Positions 1-7,620 of a DNA stretch of 64,000 bases are shown here, in pieces; position 1 is the stretch's first letter, and the number at the start of each line of letters is the position of its first letter. The stretch is from Acetobacter suratthaniensis (GTDB lineage Bacteria > Pseudomonadota > Alphaproteobacteria > Acetobacterales > Acetobacteraceae): NCBI RefSeq assembly GCF_017377745.1, contig NZ_JAFVMG010000015.1, positions 1-64,000 of the forward strand, given 5' to 3'. The translations under genes were made by a program, and so were the position numbers. The notes below the pieces were generated by a model. That model made no database searches, had not been told where the DNA came from, and was given only the letters and a program-made list of their open reading frames with translations.

Positions 1-21
1 CAGCCCGGTTAAGGAAATATC

Positions 22-564
22 ATGTCTCATACAGCAGGGTTTCAGACGGATGGGGCAACCCCACCCGCGCAGGCTTTCCGTGATGCCATGAGCCGCCTGA
101 TAGCCCCTGTGGCGCTGGTGACAACCAGCGGCCCCGCCGGGCGGCACGGTCTGACGGTTTCGGCCCTGTGTTCAGCCAGTGCGGAACCGCCCTCTGTGCT
201 GGTCTGCCTGAACCGGGATAACCGCTCTCATGCCGCGTTTGTTGAAAACGGCGTTGTGGGTATCAGCCTTCTTGCGCCGGGGGATGAGGCGCTGGCCATG
301 CGTTTTGCTTCAAGCCGGATTACGCAGGAAGAAAAATTTTCCGATAATGACTGGCGGGAATCCGAAGGGAATCCCCCGGTTCTGGTGCGGGCCGCTGCCT
401 GGCTGACAGGGCGCGTGGGGGCATTTTACCCTGCTGGCTCGCACGATATTCTGCTGTGTCATGTGCAGCGGATCGGCCTGCACGCGCAGGATGTGGCGGG
501 GCTGGCATGGTTCGGGCGTGATTTCCATGCCCTGCCCATACCGGCCGAGCCTGTACCGGCCTGA
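22..564 (+). CDS. Flavin reductase family protein (FMN-binding split barrel)
   Basis: A 180-residue protein matching the flavin reductase-like domain seen in HpaC/RutF-type reductases. It has the typical opening FRDAMSRLIAPVALVTT (about residues 19-35), the TVSALCSASAEPPSVLVCLNR core (split by family-typical turns) and the LCHV strand near residue 148. Such enzymes use NAD(P)H to reduce FMN or FAD, and the reduced flavin diffuses to a partner monooxygenase. An AAGGAA ribosome site sits 5 bases before the ATG. The nearby SsuD-like monooxygenases at 3.6 kb and 10 kb need reduced FMN, so this could be their reductase; that link is inferred from proximity only. A nitroreductase follows 84 bases downstream on the same strand. 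The upstream neighbour is outside the window. Confidence 0.85.
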   Translation: MSHTAGFQTDGATPPAQAFRDAMSRLIAPVALVTTSGPAGRHGLTVSALCSASAEPPSVLVCLNRDNRSHAAFVENGVVGISLLAPGDEALAMRFASSRITQEEKFSDNDWRESEGNPPVLVRAAAWLTGRVGAFYPAGSHDILLCHVQRIGLHAQDVAGLAWFGRDFHALPIPAEPVPA

Positions 565-647
565 AGGTCGCGCAAGACGTCATGCTGGTTTTTCGCCAGT
601 GTGTGCGCTAGCTTTTATCGTATGAAACTCATACATGGTGGTATGTC

Positions 648-1247
648 ATGACTGCTCCTGTCTCTGCCAGAGGGGGCTCACATGCAGCGCCCTTCATTCT
701 CCAGCGCTGGTCGCCTCGTGCTTTTACGCCTGCTGATATCAGCGAGGCAGATCTGCTGGCGTTGCTTGAAGCCGGGCGCTGGGCGCCATCGGCCTATAAT
801 CACCAGCCCTGGCGCTTTATCCATGCCCGGCGCGATACCCCGGACTGGGAGCGCTTTCTGGGCTGGCTTGTACCGTTCAACCGCTCGTGGGCGGAGCATG
901 CCTCGGCTATTGTCTATGTGGCTTCGCGCCGGGTGACGGACGATACCAAAAATGGCGGTGTCCGGGCTAACCCGACCCATGCCTTCGATACCGGGGCTGC
1001 GAGTGTGCTGGTCCAGTTGCAGGCTTGGCACAATGGTTGGGCTACGCATCCGATTAGTGGTTTTGATCATGCCTTGGCGCATGAAGGGCTTGGCCTGCCG
1101 GAAGATCATGACCTGCATGCGGCGATTGTGATTGGCCGTCAGGCTGCGGCCGATACCCTGCCTGAAGGGCTGGCGGAGCGGGAGCAGCCGTCTGACCGTC
1201 TGCCGCTGGCGGATGTTGTGTTCCCCGGTCGCTTTCCTGTCGGCTAG
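648..1247 (+). CDS. Nitroreductase family protein
   Basis: A 199-residue protein of the nitroreductase/FMN-dependent oxidoreductase fold. The N-terminal part carries the flavin-phosphate binding pattern RWSPRAFT (residues about 20-27), then LLEAGRWAPSAYNHQPWRF (about 40-58), which is the classic family signature. The later part is the usual dimer region ending in a conserved IGR (about 162). Members reduce nitro groups, quinones or flavins with NAD(P)H; the physiological substrate cannot be read here. It follows the flavin reductase on the same strand and is closed by a strong bidirectional terminator at 1269-1304. Confidence 0.85.
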   Translation: MTAPVSARGGSHAAPFILQRWSPRAFTPADISEADLLALLEAGRWAPSAYNHQPWRFIHARRDTPDWERFLGWLVPFNRSWAEHASAIVYVASRRVTDDTKNGGVRANPTHAFDTGAASVLVQLQAWHNGWATHPISGFDHALAHEGLGLPEDHDLHAAIVIGRQAAADTLPEGLAEREQPSDRLPLADVVFPGRFPVG

Positions 1248-1268
1248 GGCAGAAAAAAGCCTGTTACT

Positions 1269-1304
1269 AAAAAAGGCCCGGCAGAATCTGCCGGGCCTTT
1301 TTTT
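1269..1304 (+). terminator. Bidirectional intrinsic terminator
   Basis: GGCCCGGCA and TGCCGGGCC form a perfect stem around a five-base loop, with a run of six A before it and seven T after it. This arrangement can stop transcription from both sides, which fits its place between the convergent nitroreductase and TonB receptor genes. A second inverted repeat (ATGCCGCCC / GGGCGGCAT, 1334-1358) follows without a T run. Confidence 0.85.
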
Positions 1305-1370
1305 GTGTAAACACTTGGCTCAGATCGGGTTTTATGCCGCCCTTTGGGGGGGCGGCATGTTTACGCGCGG

Positions 1371-3521
1371 CTAGAGGTCAAGGCGTGCGCTAAGGGTAAT
1401 GGTGCGCGGTGCGCCGGGAAAGATATTGTAGCTGCCACGGCTCATCCAGTAGCGAACATTGCCGATATTTTCGACATTGGCGCGGAACGTCAGGGTGTGA
1501 GCATCGACGTGTGTTGTGTAGGCCGCGCCCACATCCCCTACAATGTAGGACGGCATGCGCACCGTATTGGCTGCATCCAGCCAACTCCGCGAGACGTAAT
1601 TAAAGCCCGCATTCACGCTGAGTCCTTTTACGAGCGGAATGCGGTAATCCGCATTGAAGGCCGCCTGAAACGGCGCCACAGCTTCGAGCTGATGCCCTGC
1701 ATAGCCTGCGGCGGCTTTGATATAGCGGGCATCCAGATAGGCAAGACTTGCATTCAGGTTCAGGTCTTTTGTTACCAGCCATGAGGCCGATGCCTCGATG
1801 CCCTGATAGCGCGAAACCCCATCCTGCACGTAGTAGTTCTGGGCATTGGTGTAGGCGGCTCCGGTATCCATACGGAACAGGGCCAGTGTGCCGCTGAATG
1901 TCCGGCGCTGGACTTTTACACCCAGTTCATACTGATCGCTGCGGATCGGGCTGAAGACATCGCCGTAATTATTGGTGCCTTGCGGCGCCTGTCCACCAGC
2001 CTGTACGGCCTGCACCCAACTGAAATAGGCGTTAAGCCACGGTGTTGCCCGGTAGCTGAGCGAGACCACGGGGGTTACCGGGTTGTTGCGATGCGAACCA
2101 GTTGTGCTGCCAGTTTTTGAAAAATCGTCTTCGCTGTAAGCGGTATAACGTGCGCCAGCCATGAGCGACCACTGACCCCAGCTTATGGTGTCGCTCCAGA
2201 AAGGGGCAAGCTGCTGGTAGTTGATGTAGCGGTACATGCGCGGATGAAAATTGGTGGCACTCGTCAGGCTTGGGCGGTCTGTGTAAATATTACCGTATTC
2301 AAAAGGTAATTTCGCGCCAACATTGGCATCCCAATCAAAGTTCTGTCGTAGCCAGGTCATGCCCACCATGATTTCATGATGCAAAGGCCCGGTATCGAAA
2401 TGCCCCTGTGTGGTAAAATCGACCTGATGATAAGTCAGAATACGCAACTGCTCATAAGCCTGACTTTTGTAATCACCGCCTGAACTGGTGAAGTAAAGCT
2501 GGCTTGCAGGGAAGCGTTCATCCAGATGGGTATAGGCGTAGGTCAGGCTGGCTGTCCAGTTACGGGCGAAATCCCAGTCCAGACCGGTGCTGAAGCGTTT
2601 GAGGTCGTTGGTTTTCCATGAATCGGGCGCACCCAGTGCGGCCCGCCCGCTGATAGGCGTTACGGCAAGCCCCGGCGTGGTCATAACGGTGTTGACCATG
2701 CCTTTTTGTAGCGTATTCATGTAAAAACTATTGAAACGCCAATGAAGTTTGTCAGTAATACGCACATTGGTCGTAAATGACATGGACAGGTTGCGGACAA
2801 AGCTGGAATTGTACTGATCGCCCACTTCGCTCCCGAAGGAAAGCCGGGTCTGGATGCGATGGGCGCTGTCGAGCGACCCCCCGACATCCAGCATCTGGCG
2901 GAACACGGCATCGGATCGGTAACCGGCTTCGAGTGTCAGCTTGCGGTTTTCCACCGGTGCTTTCAGCCGGTAATCCAGCACACCACCCGGCGAGCCAAAC
3001 CCGTACATGAAGGCTGATGCCCCCTTGTAAACCTGTATGGTATCGAAATTGGCCACGGGCAGATCGATATACCAGAAGGGAATGGCCATCCCATCTATTT
3101 TGTAACCGTTGGTCCAGTCCAGATTGAGGCCACGCACACGCACGCTGGAACCAGAGGCGGTGGAACCCCCGTTTGAAGTTGCCTGCACGCCGGGTTCGTA
3201 GCGCATGACATCGTTGATGTCGTTTGCCTGCATGGCCTCCATACGGGCTGCGGAAATGGAACTGACCGAAAAAGGCGTTTCAAATTCGGATTTGTTGCCC
3301 AGTGCGCCCAGTGGCACCTTGCGGGCCAGATGCGGTGTATTGCGGTTTGTATGCACCGTTATGGCCTCTGCCGCTCCAACAAGTGGGGCAGAGGTTTTTT
3401 TAGGTGTTTTCGCGCTAATGGAAGGCGTTTTGGTGTGCGTTTCAGCGGCGGCTGTGGTCTGCGCGGCAGCGAGACCGGGCAGCGATGCAAGCAGAAGGGC
3501 ACGAAACCCTGTACGGACCAT
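1371..3521 (-). CDS. TonB-dependent outer membrane receptor
   Basis: A 716-residue outer membrane receptor. It has a signal peptide (residues 1 to about 20, ending LAAAQ), a plug domain from about 75 to 200 with VRVRGLNLD and the typical IQVYKGASAFMYG...GGVLDY motif, and a long beta-barrel ending with a hydrophobic C-terminal residue (SARLDL). The sequence resembles siderophore receptors of the FhuE/FpvA type by plug pattern. It lies 40 bases beyond an SsuD-like monooxygenase and the ssuCB genes on the same strand, so the ligand may be an organosulfur compound rather than an iron chelate; context suggests this and the sequence does not prove it. No N-terminal signalling (secretin/STN) domain is visible, so it is a transport-only receptor. 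Confidence 0.88.
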   Translation of the reverse strand: MVRTGFRALLLASLPGLAAAQTTAAAETHTKTPSISAKTPKKTSAPLVGAAEAITVHTNRNTPHLARKVPLGALGNKSEFETPFSVSSISAARMEAMQANDINDVMRYEPGVQATSNGGSTASGSSVRVRGLNLDWTNGYKIDGMAIPFWYIDLPVANFDTIQVYKGASAFMYGFGSPGGVLDYRLKAPVENRKLTLEAGYRSDAVFRQMLDVGGSLDSAHRIQTRLSFGSEVGDQYNSSFVRNLSMSFTTNVRITDKLHWRFNSFYMNTLQKGMVNTVMTTPGLAVTPISGRAALGAPDSWKTNDLKRFSTGLDWDFARNWTASLTYAYTHLDERFPASQLYFTSSGGDYKSQAYEQLRILTYHQVDFTTQGHFDTGPLHHEIMVGMTWLRQNFDWDANVGAKLPFEYGNIYTDRPSLTSATNFHPRMYRYINYQQLAPFWSDTISWGQWSLMAGARYTAYSEDDFSKTGSTTGSHRNNPVTPVVSLSYRATPWLNAYFSWVQAVQAGGQAPQGTNNYGDVFSPIRSDQYELGVKVQRRTFSGTLALFRMDTGAAYTNAQNYYVQDGVSRYQGIEASASWLVTKDLNLNASLAYLDARYIKAAAGYAGHQLEAVAPFQAAFNADYRIPLVKGLSVNAGFNYVSRSWLDAANTVRMPSYIVGDVGAAYTTHVDAHTLTFRANVENIGNVRYWMSRGSYNIFPGAPRTITLSARLDL

Positions 3522-3561
3522 GGCGGTATACTCTCCGTTTGGAAAATGAAATGAAGGGGTT

Positions 3562-4698
3562 TTACGCGGCGTGGTGTGCTAAGGCGTCTTCCTGTGCGAT
3601 CAGTGCGCGCACGCGGGGGATCAGTTCACGGCCGAACAGAACGGTGTCCGGTACGGGATCAAAACCCCTGATCAGGAAAGTATGAATTCCAAGGCGGTAG
3701 TACTGTAAAAGGCTCTGCGCCACCTGCTCGGGTGTGCCGACGAGGGACGTTGAGTTCCAGCGCCCCCCGGTGGCCTGTGCAACACCAGTCCACAGACGTT
3801 CATCATGGCGGGCTCCGCGCGCGGCAATGGCCTGCAACCTGCGTGAGCCTTCGTTGGTGGGCAGGGTGGTATCGGTAGGGCGGGTGCCTGCGCTATCGAG
3901 AGCGATGTCGCCAGACTGCTGGGCCTGTTGCTCACGTTGCTGTCGTTCAAGCAGCGTGGCTTCTATGGCTGCGGCGCGTGCCCAGGCTTCTTCTTCCGTG
4001 GCGGCCAGAATAGGGCGGAAGGAAATGGAAAACCGCAGGTTGCGGCCATGGAGGCTGGCGGCATTACGCACGCGGTTGACGAGTTCGGCTGCCTGTTCGA
4101 GCGGTTCGCCCCACAGGGCGTAGCCATCGGCCAGTTCCGCTGTAACGGCAATGGCCTCGTCTGAAGCCCCGCCGAAATAGACCGGCACGCTGCCTTCCTG
4201 TCTGGGCCGAATGGCGGCATGTGCCCCGCGCAGACGGTAAAAAGTGCCATCGTGGTCGAACGCCGGGCCACTTTGCCATTCCCGCCGGACAATACGGATA
4301 TATTCCGCAGCGCGTGCATAACGTTGGGCTTTGGTCAGATGATCGCCATCGGCCTGAAGTTCTATGTCATTGCCACCGGTAATGACATGTATGGCTACAC
4401 GCCCGCCTGTGAGAGCATCAAGGGTAGCGAACTGCCGTGCCGCCAGTGTAGGGGCAGCAAAACCGGGCCTGTGTGCAACCAGTACACCAAGCTTGCTGGT
4501 TGCCAGCGCGGCATGTTGCGCCACCAGCAGGCTATCGGGTGAATGCGAGTGAAAGGCCACGAGTACCCGGTCAAAACCGCCACGCTCATGCAGAAGGGCC
4601 GTGCTTTTTATGTAAGCGGGATCGACTTCCGGGCCGTAGGGGCCGACGATTTCGGTCTGTTCACGCGCACTGACATACCCGATGAATTCTACTGACAT
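3562..4698 (-). CDS. SsuD-like FMNH2-dependent monooxygenase (LLM class), copy 1
   Basis: A 378-residue luciferase-like flavin monooxygenase related to alkanesulfonate monooxygenase SsuD, which uses reduced FMN and O2 to split a C-S bond and release sulfite. Family segments are clear: AHRPGFAAPTLAARQFATLD (residues about 75-95), GRVAIHVITGG and VYFGGASDEA. The ATG at 4698 gives the start MSVEFIGY, which aligns with MPVEFIGF of the paralogue at 9990-11081; a TTG nine bases upstream is less likely. The middle (about residues 235-265) is Gln/Arg-rich and longer than in the paralogue. The TonB receptor follows 40 bases downstream. Substrate range is unknown; sulfonates or sulfides are both possible. 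Confidence 0.85.
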   Translation of the reverse strand: MSVEFIGYVSAREQTEIVGPYGPEVDPAYIKSTALLHERGGFDRVLVAFHSHSPDSLLVAQHAALATSKLGVLVAHRPGFAAPTLAARQFATLDALTGGRVAIHVITGGNDIELQADGDHLTKAQRYARAAEYIRIVRREWQSGPAFDHDGTFYRLRGAHAAIRPRQEGSVPVYFGGASDEAIAVTAELADGYALWGEPLEQAAELVNRVRNAASLHGRNLRFSISFRPILAATEEEAWARAAAIEATLLERQQREQQAQQSGDIALDSAGTRPTDTTLPTNEGSRRLQAIAARGARHDERLWTGVAQATGGRWNSTSLVGTPEQVAQSLLQYYRLGIHTFLIRGFDPVPDTVLFGRELIPRVRALIAQEDALAHHAA

Positions 4699-4707
4699 TT
4701 TACGCAA

Positions 4708-4820
4708 ATCCCATGCCGTTTATGGCATGATAGTGCGATATTTCTGTATAAAAATCATGCGAGGAATGGCAAAGGCTAACTTTGCCAATTATCGATATAC
4801 TAAGTTATGATCATATTTTT
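4708..4820 (-). promoter_or_regulatory. AT-rich gap between ssuB and monooxygenase copy 1, with two inverted repeats
   Basis: This gap is markedly AT-rich. It holds CATGCC-N6-GGCATG at 4712-4729 and TGGCAAAG-N5-CTTTGCCA at 4767-4787. Neither is followed by a T run on the minus strand, so they look more like operators or processing sites than terminators. The gap suggests that the monooxygenase and TonB receptor may have their own promoter. An AGTGCG element at 4732-4737 recurs near the other sulfur-gene promoters. Confidence 0.4.
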
Positions 4821-5561
4821 TTACGTGTGAACGCCCAGTTCTTCCAGAAGCTGTGTACGCAGGCGTTCAAAAACCGGATCGGCATGGCGTCGGGGGCGCT
4901 CAAGGGGGATAGGCATATCCAGCCTGATCCGCCCCTTGTCCAGAACAATGGCGCGGTCAGCCAGTGTCAGGGCTTCATCCACATCATGGGTGACAAGCAG
5001 TACTGCGCTGTGGTGGCGTTGCCAGAGCGTTGCGACAAGTGCCTGCATGCGCAGGCGTGTCAGGGCATCCAGTGCGGCAAAAGGTTCATCCAGCATCAGA
5101 AAAGCCGGTTCGCGTATGAGTGCACGGGCAAGGGCGGCACGTTGGGCCTCGCCCCCTGAAAGGGTCAGGGGCCACGCATCCTGCCGGTGGGCAAGCCCGA
5201 CTTCATCCAGCAGGCGGGTGGCCTGTGCGCGGGTGGCGCTCTGCTGGGCAAGGGCCACGTTTTCCCAGACGGTTTTCCATGGAAGCAGGCGGCTTTCCTG
5301 AAAAACAACCGATATTTCGTCCGGTGTTGAAACTTCGCCTTCGGTTACAGGGTCAAGCCCCGCCAGGGTACGCAGCAATGTAGATTTGCCAGAGCCGCTA
5401 TGGCCCAGCAGGGCAACAAATTCACCGGGGGCGATGGTGAGATCCAGCCCATGCAGCACGGGCGGGTTATTGCCAAAACGACGGCTAAGGCCACGTACCC
5501 GCACGGCGGGCTGTGAGGTATTTTGATAAGTCTCTTTATTGTGCGAAAGGGTTTCAGTCAT
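4821..5561 (-). CDS. ssuB: Aliphatic sulfonate-type ABC transporter ATP-binding protein
   Basis: A 246-residue ABC ATPase of the nitrate/sulfonate/taurine family. Walker A is GHSGSGKST (residues 53-61), the Q-loop is VVFQESRLLPW, the signature is LSGGEAQRAALARAL and Walker B is FLMLDEPFAALD, all intact. It energises import through the permease encoded immediately upstream. The frame is open for 50 more codons upstream, but the ATG at 5561 is preferred because it overlaps the permease stop by eight bases (5554-5561), a common coupling arrangement, and the extra N-terminus has no family resemblance. The gene name is by family and context; taurine or sulfate-ester transporters look very similar. 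Confidence 0.85.
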   Translation of the reverse strand: MTETLSHNKETYQNTSQPAVRVRGLSRRFGNNPPVLHGLDLTIAPGEFVALLGHSGSGKSTLLRTLAGLDPVTEGEVSTPDEISVVFQESRLLPWKTVWENVALAQQSATRAQATRLLDEVGLAHRQDAWPLTLSGGEAQRAALARALIREPAFLMLDEPFAALDALTRLRMQALVATLWQRHHSAVLLVTHDVDEALTLADRAIVLDKGRIRLDMPIPLERPRRHADPVFERLRTQLLEELGVHT

Positions 5562-6462
5562 GATTCTGCCCCCTTCCCTGAGCGGAAGGCTGGCGCCATA
5601 CCAGTGCGCGGCGTTCGAGAATACGAACCCCCTGATCGGAAATAAGGCCAAGCAGGCCGTAAATTGCGAGACCCACGAAAATAATGTCGGTGCGAAGGAA
5701 ATCCTGCGCATCCATCATCATATGTCCGATTCCGCTACTGGCGTTGATCTGTTCGGCCACCACCAGCATCAGCCACGCAATGCTGACGGCCAGCCGGGTG
5801 CCTACCAGCAGGTCGGGCAATGCGCCGGGCAGGATGACATTGCGGATGCGCTGCCAGCGCGACAGGCCGATTGTGTGCGCCATTTCCAGCAGCTTGGGGT
5901 CAATCGCACGAATACCCTTGTGCAGGTTTAGATAAACCGGAAACGTCGCCCCAAGGGCCACAAGCAGCACCTTGGGTAATTCCCCTATGCCGAACCACAG
6001 AATGAACAGCGGTGCCAGTGCCAGAACCGGGAGCGTGCGCAGGATCTGAATAGGGGCGTCAATCACGTTTTCGCCGATGCGTGACAGGGCCGCGATGAGC
6101 GCCAGACTGATACCCGTGGCCAGTGCTAGCGCCAGACCCGAGGCCGCGCGCAGGAGCGATACGCCCAGATTGGCCTGCAACGTGCCATCCTGCGCCAGTC
6201 CCCAGCCGGTAGCGAGTATCTGCAGGGGTGAGGCGAACAGCCGGGTTGAGATAAGCCCCGTGGAGCAGGCCGCCTGCCAGAGCAGCACCAGTATGACCGG
6301 TGAGGCATAGCGCCCCAGTGCGGGCAACACCGACCAGCGGATACGATGGATCGGGCCCCGTGTGCCTGTCTTCTGGTGGCGGGGGTGTGCAGGTGGGGCC
6401 GCCAGAGAGGCTTTGTCCCTTGGGAGAAGGGGCGGGGCGTTGTGGAAGCTGGCGCCGGACAT
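5554..6462 (-). CDS. ssuC: Aliphatic sulfonate-type ABC transporter permease
   Basis: A 302-residue inner membrane permease of the BPD-transport family. After a basic, proline-rich N-terminus of about 45 residues there are about six hydrophobic segments. The EAA-type cytoplasmic loop that contacts the ATPase is visible as GATFPVYLNLHKGIRAID (about residues 172-189). The TLPVLALAPLFILWFG segment is typical of SsuC/TauC. It heads the leftward unit ssuC-ssuB and is divergent from the binding protein gene at 6603, with a 140-base shared control region between them. Confidence 0.87.
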   Translation of the reverse strand: MSGASFHNAPPLLPRDKASLAAPPAHPRHQKTGTRGPIHRIRWSVLPALGRYASPVILVLLWQAACSTGLISTRLFASPLQILATGWGLAQDGTLQANLGVSLLRAASGLALALATGISLALIAALSRIGENVIDAPIQILRTLPVLALAPLFILWFGIGELPKVLLVALGATFPVYLNLHKGIRAIDPKLLEMAHTIGLSRWQRIRNVILPGALPDLLVGTRLAVSIAWLMLVVAEQINASSGIGHMMMDAQDFLRTDIIFVGLAIYGLLGLISDQGVRILERRALVWRQPSAQGRGQNHD

Positions 6463-6602
6463 GGCTGGGTCTCTTCATGGCTGTGCAGGTCTGGTGCAAC
6501 AGCCTAGCCTTATGTACGGAATGAAAGTGCATTAATTATATTAATATCACACTTTAGCGTGCTTTTGTTGAATGGCATCAGGTGGCTGGATAATCTGGGC
6601 GC
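6463..6602. promoter_or_regulatory. Divergent control region ssuC / ssuA with operator-like repeats
   Basis: The 140 bases between divergent ssuC and ssuA contain an AT-rich core ATTAATTATATTAAT (6531-6545) nested in a wider inverted repeat AAAGTG-N20-CACTTT (6524-6555). This is a plausible binding site for a LysR-type activator such as the one encoded at 11190. The LysR protein itself and its site are not proven to be linked. Confidence 0.5.
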
Positions 6603-7589
6603 ATGAAACAGAATACACGCGATTTTTCTCCTGCCGTCAGGCGTGTGCGGCGGCGGGGGGTAGGCCTGGTTGTGGCGGCAGGGCTATGCCTGTCGGCTTT
6701 TGGCGCAGGGGTGGCCTATGCCGAGCCGGAACTGATTGTAGCCGACCAGAAAGGCCAGCAAAAAGCTCTGATGCAGGCCGCCGGGGTGGACCATACCACC
6801 GGCTACCATATCCGCTGGGTGGAGTTTGATGCCGCAGCCCCGCTGTTGCAGGCGCTGGGTGCGGGGGCTGTCGATACCGGTATCGTAGGGGATGGCCCGT
6901 TTGTTTTCGCATGGGGTGCGGGGCTGGATGTCAAGGCTGTCTGGCAGGTGCCGCAGCACCAGCCCGGTCGCGCCACGGCGGTTGTTGCCGTGGAAGGATC
7001 GCCCCTAACCACCCCTGCCCAGCTTTCGGGCAAGCGGATTGCAACGGGGCGTGGCTCTATCGGGCATTTGCTCTTGCTGCGCCTGCTGGCAACGGGGGCT
7101 ATTCCCGCCCCTGCGCCTGAGCTTGTGTTCCTGCTGCCGGTACAGGCCAAGGCCGCACTGGATACCGGGCGGGTTGATGCGTGGTCTACCTGGGAGCCAT
7201 ATGTGTCGCTGGCGGTCGTGGGTGGACATGGGCATGTGGTGGCGGATGCACAGGGGCTGATGCCCAATGATGGTTTCTTTGTTGCCAGCACGGCGGCTCT
7301 GGCGGCCAAACCGACTATTCTGGCGGATTTCTATCACCGGATGACCGCCGCTTACGGCTGGGGGATCGGACATCAGGCTGAATATGTACAGCTTTTTGCA
7401 CGCCAGACCGGCATGCCTGTGCCTGTAGCTGCGGCCGTGTCTGACAAGCTCATGGCAACGCCCGGCCCGGTTACGCAAGAGACGGTCAAGGCTGAGGAAG
7501 CCGTAGCCGAGACCTATCGCGCGGCGGGTCTGCTGGCGCGCAAGGATAGTTTTCAGGATGCGTTTGTTCAGGGGTTTTCCGGCCCCTGA
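6603..7589 (+). CDS. ssuA: ABC transporter substrate-binding protein, sulfonate type
   Basis: A 328-residue periplasmic binding protein of the SsuA/TauA/NMT1 group. A signal peptide runs to about residue 40 (cleavage after VAYA), with an arginine-rich start. The mature part shows the family pattern GAVDTGIVGDGPFVFA, then GKRIATGRGSIGHLLLLRLL and DAWSTWEPYVSLA. It captures the substrate for the SsuBC transporter. It is transcribed away from ssuCB, unusual compared with the single-operon arrangement in Escherichia coli, but the shared control region would allow joint regulation. Its stop codon lies inside a strong terminator hairpin. No taurine- or alkanesulfonate-specific residues can be assigned by eye. 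Confidence 0.85.
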   Translation: MKQNTRDFSPAVRRVRRRGVGLVVAAGLCLSAFGAGVAYAEPELIVADQKGQQKALMQAAGVDHTTGYHIRWVEFDAAAPLLQALGAGAVDTGIVGDGPFVFAWGAGLDVKAVWQVPQHQPGRATAVVAVEGSPLTTPAQLSGKRIATGRGSIGHLLLLRLLATGAIPAPAPELVFLLPVQAKAALDTGRVDAWSTWEPYVSLAVVGGHGHVVADAQGLMPNDGFFVASTAALAAKPTILADFYHRMTAAYGWGIGHQAEYVQLFARQTGMPVPVAAAVSDKLMATPGPVTQETVKAEEAVAETYRAAGLLARKDSFQDAFVQGFSGP

Positions 7590-7607
7590 AGAGGGGCCGG
7601 ATTTTTT
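7579..7607 (+). terminator. Intrinsic terminator at the end of ssuA
   Basis: CCGGCCCCT (7579-7587) and AGGGGCCGG (7592-7600) form a perfect nine-base-pair stem followed by six T (7602-7607). The stem overlaps the last codons of ssuA. It separates ssuA from the convergent rhodanese gene. Confidence 0.85.
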
Positions 7608-7620
7608 CAGCCCGGCGGGG